Positions 58,436 to 64,000 of a DNA stretch of 64,000 nucleotides are shown piece after piece. Within the stretch, counting starts at the first letter, position 1, and the number at the start of each line of letters is the position of its first letter. Position numbers and translations under genes: made by a program. This stretch comes from Callorhinus ursinus (taxonomy: Eukaryota > Chordata > Mammalia > Carnivora > Otariidae): the NCBI RefSeq assembly GCF_003265705.1, contig NW_020312785.1:21924028-21988027 (forward strand), given 5' to 3'. The notes beneath the pieces are model-generated. The model had not been told where the DNA came from. It was given only the letters and a program-made list of their open reading frames with translations, and did not search any database.

Positions 58436-58543
58436 GGGGCACCTGGCTGGCTCACTCGATGGAGCATGCAACTCTTGATCTAGGGGTTGTGAGTTCAAGC
58501 CCCATGTTGGGCATAGAGCTTACTTTAAGAAAAAAAAAAAAAA
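58436..58543 (+). mobile_element. Short-form CAN-type SINE, well preserved
   Basis: GGGGCACCTGGCTGGCTCAC, A-box-like TGGCTCACTCG (58448-58458), GGAGCATGCAACTCTTGATC, B-box-like GAGTTCAAGCC (58491-58501), CCATGTTGGGCATAGAGCTT, then TACTTTAAG and an A tail. This short form keeps a tRNA-like 5' part without the TC-rich region. The 13-bp duplication AAAGGAGGAGGGA is perfect (58423-58435 and 58544-58556). Confidence 0.97.
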
Positions 58544-58580
58544 AAAGGAGGAGGGAAATATCTACTCAAACATCATGTTT

Positions 58581-58777
58581 GGGGCAACTGGGTGGCTCAG
58601 TTTTTAAGCATCTGCCTTCAGCTCAAGTCATGATCCCAGGGTCCTGGGATCGAGCCCCTCATTGGGCTCCCTCCTCGGTGGGAAGCCTGTATCTCCCTCT
58701 CCTACTCCCTCTGCTTGTGTTCCCTCTCTCGCCGTGTCTCTCTCTGTCAAATAAATAAATAAATCTTTAAAAAGATA
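58581..58777 (+). mobile_element. CAN-type SINE, full length
   Basis: GGGGCAACTGGGTGGCTCAG to AATAAATAAATAAATCTTTAAAAA, long form. The flanks AAACATCATG and AACAACATTC give only a weak duplication. The 117-codon plus frame 58405-58758 passes through both neighbouring SINEs and is not a gene. Confidence 0.95.
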
Positions 58778-58819
58778 AAAACAACATTCAGGATTAATGA
58801 CAAGATCAAAGCATTCTGA

Positions 58820-58845
58820 CAAATGCCTGTGTGTCCAGGCATTTG
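58820..58845. other. Perfect 10-bp inverted repeat, 6-nt loop
   Basis: CAAATGCCTG (58820-58829) and CAGGCATTTG (58836-58845) are exact reverse complements around TGTGTC. No RNA family is recognised. Confidence 0.9.
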
Positions 58846-58949
58846 CGATTAAGGTAGATGAATGGAAATATCCCCTAAGAATCTTGTATTGTGTAACCAC
58901 GAATTACAATAGGAGAAAGAAACCTCACTCTTGAGTATATTGACTACAT

Positions 58950-59042
58950 CATTCTCTACTTTTCATCTCCACAGAGAGTGTCTAATATTTTTCTCCATGA
59001 ACCTGTGAATATGGTAGATGCTGAATAAATGTTCTTTGTTCT
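58950..59042 (+). mobile_element. Possible L2 3' end
   Basis: TTCTCCATGAACCTGTGAAT then ATGGTAGATGCTGAATAAAT and GTTCTTTGTTCTG fit the last bases of L2/MIR elements. Confidence 0.5.
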
Positions 59043-59264
59043 GTAGCACCTCTATAGTTCCTTACCTGGCTTAGAAGCAATATCCTTTATGAACTAAGAA
59101 TCACCACATCACTTCTACAGTTCCAGGGACACATCAATCCCATGATAATTACTGTCTCTACAGCTGGGGGAACCTGGGAGCAAGAGATGTCCATATCCAG
59201 GAGTAATACAGAGGGGCAACAAAATAAGAAATTTCTTTCAGGGGAACGCTTTAATGATGTTACC

Positions 59265-59388
59265 GAACTCGTAGCGCTATGAGAATAGATGAGATAGTAT
59301 TTGTTAAACAGTTACAGAAGTATGTTGCAAATACTAAAGGCTCAACAACAACAATAGAACAATTATTATCATCATCAGTCTTTGCTCT
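59265..59388 (+). mobile_element. MIR 3' half, plus orientation
   Basis: GAGAATAGATGAGATAGTAT, TTGTTAAACAGTTACAGAAG, AATACTAAAGGCTCAACAAC and TTATTATCATCATCAG follow the 3' half of MIR. Confidence 0.65.
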
Positions 59389-60385
59389 TTTTCAAGCCAC
59401 TTCTCCACCCAGTTAGACTAACTTCAGAGCAGGCATTCTAGAGATGGGGATTCTTGAATCAGATCTCGAGGATCTTTCCTGGGAACATTGTGAGATGTGT
59501 CTTTTCTCTCTCAGCCAAGAATTTATCTAATTGGCTGATCTGTTAGCGATTCATTATGAACTTGGCGGCCCCAGAATATACAGCCACATGCTTAAAATCG
59601 TGTTTTCATAGAAATTCACATTCACTTCTTTAATTGTATTTCAGTTGATAAATCAGCTTTTAAAAAAGCTTTGTAAAGTTTAAATTCTCATCTGAGTCAA
59701 AGATAATTAACTTTGAATATGTATATTCCTATGTAATAAACTCTGGACACTTCAAAAGTGTGCCTCAATAACAGGATTATATTGTTGTCATGTTCAACTT
59801 TTTAGAACCTTGGGACTTAATGGCTATTGACATTAGTAAAATCTTCATAGCTCTTTGGGTTGGCTTCTTAAATATCGGAACAAGCTTTGTGGCTTGTAAT
59901 TCAGCCAATGGTATAAAATAAAGAAAAAAGGATATAAAGAGAATCTGTGGGCAACAATGATTTCAGCTTTTAGTTCTTTGTTCCTTGCTGGCATCTAGTT
60001 GAGTAATAGTTCAGGATTGAAAGTAGGAGAGACTGTAATTGAAGGTATACTTACTTCCACATTTTACTCCCTCTGAAAATAGGAACCCTGGTTAGGTCAA
60101 TCACTAGCCTGGAGCTATACAATGTCTATGGTATTTCTAACTTATCCAGGGAACAAATCTAAACCAAATGTCTGAATTCGGTTGAAAGCTGCTTATCATC
60201 AAAGTTCTCATTCATTCTTTTGGGACCAGACTGATTACTGAGAGAATGGTGGCAAAAGTCGGAAGAAAGCCCCATTTATAGACTCTTTGCCTTTAGTAAA
60301 ATGTTTTGGTACTGGTATTTGTTTCTTCAGATATTTTGCAGATGATTACCTAATGTAACAACATGGTGATGACATAAATTTTGCT
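59389..60385. other. Unassigned DNA
   Basis: Roughly 1 kb with no recognised repeat or gene. Confidence 0.5.
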
Positions 60386-60750
60386 TTTTATATATTCTAC
60401 CTACCTTAGCAGCTTTTCCAGCCCTCTTATTCTGCAATCCTCATCTTGTACATTTCAGGGGCAACATTTCCCCCAAATATCATGCCTTTTGCATAGGCTT
60501 TTCCCATTAACTGCAAATTCCTTCCCACTGCCCAGATCTTGTCAAACCTCTCTCCATTCAAATGGCATCCCTACTGGGAAGCACTTTCTAACTGCCCTTC
60601 TTTGGTGTCTGACACTGCATTTTAAGTATTTGAGGACAGAATTTGCTTCCAGCCTCTCCAGGAGCTTCTTGAAGACAGATCCCATGTCTTCTTTACATTT
60701 GTAGTGACAGCACCAAGCATAGATTCTGGAACAGATTTGACACTCCCTAT
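60386..60750 (+). mobile_element. L2-like fragment, plus orientation
   Basis: TTGCATAGGCTTTTCCCATT, AATTCCTTCCCACTGCCCAG, TCTCTCCATTCAAATGGCAT, CTACTGGGAAGCACTTTCTA, TTCTTGAAGACAGATCCCAT, GTAGTGACAGCACCAAGCAT and AGATTCTGGAACAGATTTGA run in the order of an L2 3' region (bracketed by the 'TTCAAGGCCCAGCTCAA' and 'CTCCTTGAGGGCAGGGAC' parts of the consensus). The 107-codon frame 60381-60704 reads through it. Confidence 0.75.
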
Positions 60751-60844
60751 TATCCTGTTAAGTGACAGTAGTGTACCATTTGTTGGGCATACATTCCTTA
60801 TATTTGTTAGTCGATATATTTTGTAAGTAAAATGGGTTTATGTT

Positions 60845-61048
60845 GGGGCACGTGGGTGCTCAATCAGTTGAGCGTCTGACTCTTAGTTTCAGCTCAGGTC
60901 TTGATCTCGGGATCCTAGGATGGAGCCACACGTCAGGCTCCTGGCTCAGCTAGGAGTCTACTTGTCTCCCTCTCCCTCTGCTCCTCCCTTCACTCATGCT
61001 CTCTCTCTCTCTCAAATGAATAAATAAATATTTTAAAAAGCTTTAAAA
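60845..61048 (+). mobile_element. CAN-type SINE, older subfamily
   Basis: GGGGCACGTGGGTGCTCAAT, GCGTCTGACTCTTAGTTTCA, a TC-rich part and AATGAATAAATAAATATTTTAAAAAG. The flanks AATGGGTTTATGTT (60831-60844) and ATTTGGTTTATACT (61049-61062) act as a duplication with mismatches. Confidence 0.93.
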
Positions 61049-61062
61049 ATTTGGTTTATACT

Positions 61063-61997
61063 ATAAAGGCAGGTATCATTCAGTACTGATTAATTTTATT
61101 TGTTGTTCAATGGATTTTATATTTTGACAACTTTGATAAGCTAGGTGGAAAAGAAAAGAGCTTTGTTGAAGGCATTTATATGTATATGTATCCTCTATGA
61201 AGGCTAATAAAGAGTGTACTTTATAAGGTTAAGGAAACAAAATCAGAATGACATAAATGACAGCAAAAGGCTGAAAGGAGGCTGGACTAGCAACTAATAG
61301 ATTAGCTGTCTGATGTTGTTGATTCTATCATGATAGTAGATTATTTATGGTTTGTGTATATGATTCTGAGGAAATTTGACCAAGAATGTGAATGTGCTTT
61401 CCATAGCCGTCATACCCTCAGATTCTTAAAGAAGATTAAACCATAAAAAAGGACAGAATCATTTCTCTTCTAATTGGAAACTTCTTTACACAAAACTTGA
61501 ATATCTACCAAATATTCTGTCTCTTTGTCCTTCAAAGAACTCAGTGGTTTCCCAAATTTTTATTTTTTAATGAGTCAATTATTAGACTAGATGTTTTTCT
61601 TGAAAACTATAACCTTCTACTATATATTATGTAAGAAAATCAGAATAGCTTTACTTGGATTGTAAATATATTTTCTTGGGAAATTTTCTCAGGCTCTTTT
61701 CACTATTAGTTAATCTTTAACCACATAAAAGGTGAGAGTAGTAACTTCCATAGTCATCCAAACATGAGCAATCTGAGAATGTTGTTAACAGTGACGACCA
61801 AAGATTAGCCAGGAATATTTCTAGACCCTAAAGTTATAGTAATTAATAAAACAGACAAAATCTCTATTCATGATCTCTAAGGATGTAAATCATAAGGAAG
61901 CTTATTCTGGAAATAATGATAGCAGAATAACTTAACCTATGCCATAAAAATTTGCTCATGGTTTCAGAAAAGTGCTTGTTGCATCTCAGGCACCATA
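61063..61997. other. Unassigned AT-rich DNA
   Basis: Nothing recognisable. Confidence 0.5.
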
Positions 61998-62012
61998 TCA
62001 CATTGCTGTTTC

Positions 62013-62215
62013 TTTCTTTTTTTTTTTAAGATTTTATTTATTGATTTGAGAGAGAGAGAGATTGAGAGAGAGAGAGCATGAGAAGGGGAGGGCCAGAGGG
62101 AGAAGCAGACTCCCTGCTGAGCAGGGAGCCCGATGCGGGGACTCGATCCTGGGACTTCAGGATCATGACCTGAGCCGAAGGCAGTCGCTTAACCAACTAA
62201 GCCACCCAGGTGCCC
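62013..62215 (-). mobile_element. CAN-type SINE, reverse orientation
   Basis: T tail, AAGATTTTATTTATTGATTT, a GA-rich part, then AACTAAGCCACCCAGGTGCCC. The 15-bp duplications TCACATTGCTGTTTC (61998-62012) and TCACATTGCAGTTTC (62216-62230) differ at one base. The 66-codon plus frame here reads the antisense of the SINE. Confidence 0.97.
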
Positions 62216-62230
62216 TCACATTGCAGTTTC

Positions 62231-62980
62231 AACAGTGGTTACAGATGGGTCCAGCAGTGTAAGTTTAAAAGGAAAAAAGATCATCAAAAAAAGATGGCTA
62301 CCACCCTAAAGAAGATAAACTAGGAAGGTTAATTTACATAATCAATCATTCTGGCCCCTCACTTAACTATATAAGGAAGCTCTTCCTAGATACAAAGGAG
62401 GGGTGGATACTACTTAGATAATACAAAGGAGATTATGAGAATTAAGGTGTGATTAAAAATGGGATTGTTCAGATGTTTTCCCTTTTTGACAAAAACAACT
62501 CACCATGAGGTATGGCTTACAGGAGAACAATCTTAAGGAAAAAATGTTCAGATGTCCTATGAATAGGACATGATTGCTGGACACAATAGCCTGTTCTGTT
62601 ATGATGGTCAAGGATTCACTATACCTTAGTATTATCCAATCAGGACTATGTATGGAATTGAGAGAAATACAGAAATCAAAGAGAGACACCAGTGACTTAC
62701 ACACTGGCCAAATGATGTTGGAAAATGAATAGCAGAATATGTGTGCATGTGTGTGTATGTGTGTATGTATGGGTTCAAGAAAGCTGTGTAATTTTAAAAT
62801 CTCCCTGAAAAGTTCTGATGTGAATCCAAGTTTGAGGAGAACTAAAGGAAAGTAGGAGAACTCTGACAGTATGTAAGACTTTTAAAGTTATTTTAGAAAA
62901 ATACCTGTGAAAGTGACAACAAGAGGAAATCAGGAAGAAAAAAGTCACACAATGTGATGGAGGAAAAAAAGAAACGAAGA
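62231..62980. other. Unassigned DNA with a GT repeat
   Basis: An interrupted GT repeat (62740-62768). Minus frames at 62453-62704 and 62775-62987 have no recognisable product. Confidence 0.5.
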
Positions 62981-63160
62981 GGGGCACCTGGGTGGCTCAG
63001 TTGGTTAAGTGTCTGACTCTTGATTTCAGCTCAGTTCATGACCTCAGGGTCGTAAGATGGAGCCTGGAGCCAGGCTCCACGCTGAGGGGGGAGTCTACAT
63101 GAGATTCGCTCTCTTCCTCTGGCCCTCTCCACTTCTCTAAAATTAATAAATAAATCTTAA
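62981..63160 (+). mobile_element. CAN-type SINE, older subfamily
   Basis: GGGGCACCTGGGTGGCTCAG, GTCTGACTCTTGATTTCAGC, CAGGGTCGTAAGATGGAGCC and AATTAATAAATAAATCTTAAAG. The flanks are A-rich with only weak duplication. Confidence 0.94.
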
Positions 63161-63396
63161 AGAATAGAAATGGAGAAAGTGATTTAGATTAAAATAATCC
63201 CAATTTGCTACTTATTGACTATAATCAAGTTCATGTCTAATGATTTCTCTGAATCTGAGTCTTAGTTTTCTTTTTGTAAGTTGTACACAAGTCTCTTGAT
63301 TTCTCTGCATATTAGTGTTTTATTATGTTTTTTGTTGTGGCGGTGGTGGTGGGTTTTCTTGTTTTGTTTTGGTATGTTTTTAAAAATAACTATTTG
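63161..63396. other. Unassigned DNA
   Basis: A GT/T-rich patch (63330-63380) and nothing else that I can recognise. Confidence 0.5.
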
Positions 63397-63407
63397 ATAG
63401 GACTAGT

Positions 63408-63582
63408 TTTTTTTTTGAGAGAGAGAAAGAATGAGAGAGAGAGAGAGCACATGAGAAGGGGGAGGGTCAGAGGGAGAAGCAGACTCCCTGCCGAGCAGGG
63501 AGCCCCATGCAGGACTCTATCCCCGGACTCCAGGATCATGACCTGAGCCGAAGGCAGTCGGTTAACCAACTGAGCCACCCAG
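63408..63582 (-). mobile_element. CAN-type SINE, reverse, missing its first bases
   Basis: T tail, GA-rich part, CAACTGAGCCACCCAG, but the terminal GCGCCCC is absent. The 11-bp duplication ATAGGACTAGT is perfect (63397-63407 and 63583-63593), which shows the loss of about seven 5' bases happened at insertion. Confidence 0.96.
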
Positions 63583-63593
63583 ATAGGACTAGT

Positions 63594-64000
63594 AAACTTA
63601 TTCCATGACGATGTCTAAGAATGTAACTTATAAATGATAATGCACTCTTAAAATATTCATTACCATTGCTCTATAGTAAGAAAAAAAATGAAATTTAGAG
63701 AAACTACTTTGGAGGTTTAAATCCTAGACATAAGAGAACAAAAAATAAAGGACTTACAAAGTTTTTAAAGTAAAATCATAAAACTGATATAATGACAAAT
63801 GAATACATGATAAAAATATTAAAGGAAATTATAAAAATCAAAAGGGAGATATTAATAAATATAAAAGAAGTGTAGTTAATAATTGTTTTAAGGTCTTCAT
63901 TACTTAAGAAAAAGATCAAAAAGTTAATAGAGCTTGCTTAGGAACAATGAGGACAATATATGGAGATTAAGTGAAAGGTCAAAGGGAATTTGTACCTTAA
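63594..64000. other. Unassigned AT-rich DNA to the window end
   Basis: A-rich sequence with no recognised repeat or gene. Confidence 0.5.

Noticed and set aside
58448..58501. A-box and B-box as a tRNA gene
   Set aside because: The boxes belong to a tRNA-derived SINE. There is no cloverleaf with an acceptor stem, and the element has SINE flanks and a tail.
58405..58758. 117-codon plus frame
   Set aside because: It runs through two SINEs and the spacer between them. Its 'GGSVFKHLPSAQVMIPGSWDRAPHW' type content (seen in part also at 9.8 and 14.0 kb) is SINE translation.
60381..60704. 107-codon plus frame
   Set aside because: It coincides with an L2-like fragment. Its Ser/Leu/Pro-rich product is a translation of C/T-rich repeat sequence.

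Overview
The window is AT-rich, gene-poor mammalian nuclear DNA. I recognise no protein-coding exon, tRNA, rRNA or other functional RNA gene. The source is a carnivore: I count 22 tRNA-derived CAN-type SINEs, with a 5' end reading GGGGCGCCTGGGTGGCTCAG, a (TC)-rich 3' region, AATAAA motifs and an A tail. The common long form here ends in CTCCCTGCTTGTGTTCCCTCTC-like sequence followed by TCTCTGTCAAATAAATAAA. From memory of these families this fits a caniform of the bear/pinniped type better than a dog or cat. That species-level reading is an inference that only a library comparison could settle.

Layout. 0-8 kb: old LINE-1 pieces (1.2-1.7 kb, possibly 3.2-3.6 kb, 5.1-5.6 kb), SINEs at 3.0 and 4.9 kb, a compound CA repeat at 4.1 kb and a long LINE-2-like fragment (6.0-7.0 kb). 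9-14.5 kb: an MIR, five SINEs (two inserted in succession at one site near 9.8 kb), an old LINE-1 5' region (11.4-12.6 kb) and two LINE-1 3' ends with a SINE in one of them. 14.5-27 kb: mostly unassigned DNA with a few short LINE-1, MER5A-like and MIR fragments. 27-39 kb: mostly unassigned DNA with MIR/L2 scraps and four SINEs. 39.4-42.2 kb: a three-level LINE-1 nest. 42-57 kb: MIRs, scattered SINEs, a young-type LINE-1 3' end at 46.2 kb, a roughly 300-bp pure TTCC/CTCC tract at 47.8 kb and a 60-bp LINE-1 micro-insertion at 53.7 kb with a perfect 17-bp target-site duplication. 57-64 kb: a cluster of seven SINEs with an L2 fragment.

Reading frames. The longest open frame (194 codons, minus strand, 47638-48222) comes from the tetranucleotide tract. 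Others are translations of SINEs or LINE-1 ORF2 remnants. The rest are short, lack recognisable domains and are what chance gives in AT-rich DNA. The window is therefore intergenic or deep intronic; the sequence alone cannot tell which. Almost every LINE-1 piece lies on the minus strand, which would fit an intron transcribed on the plus strand but does not prove it.

I found no new biological system. The points worth a second look are insertion histories (nested, tandem and micro-insertions), the polypyrimidine tract, several perfect inverted repeats and small tandem duplications, and some repeat-free stretches that could be tested for conservation.
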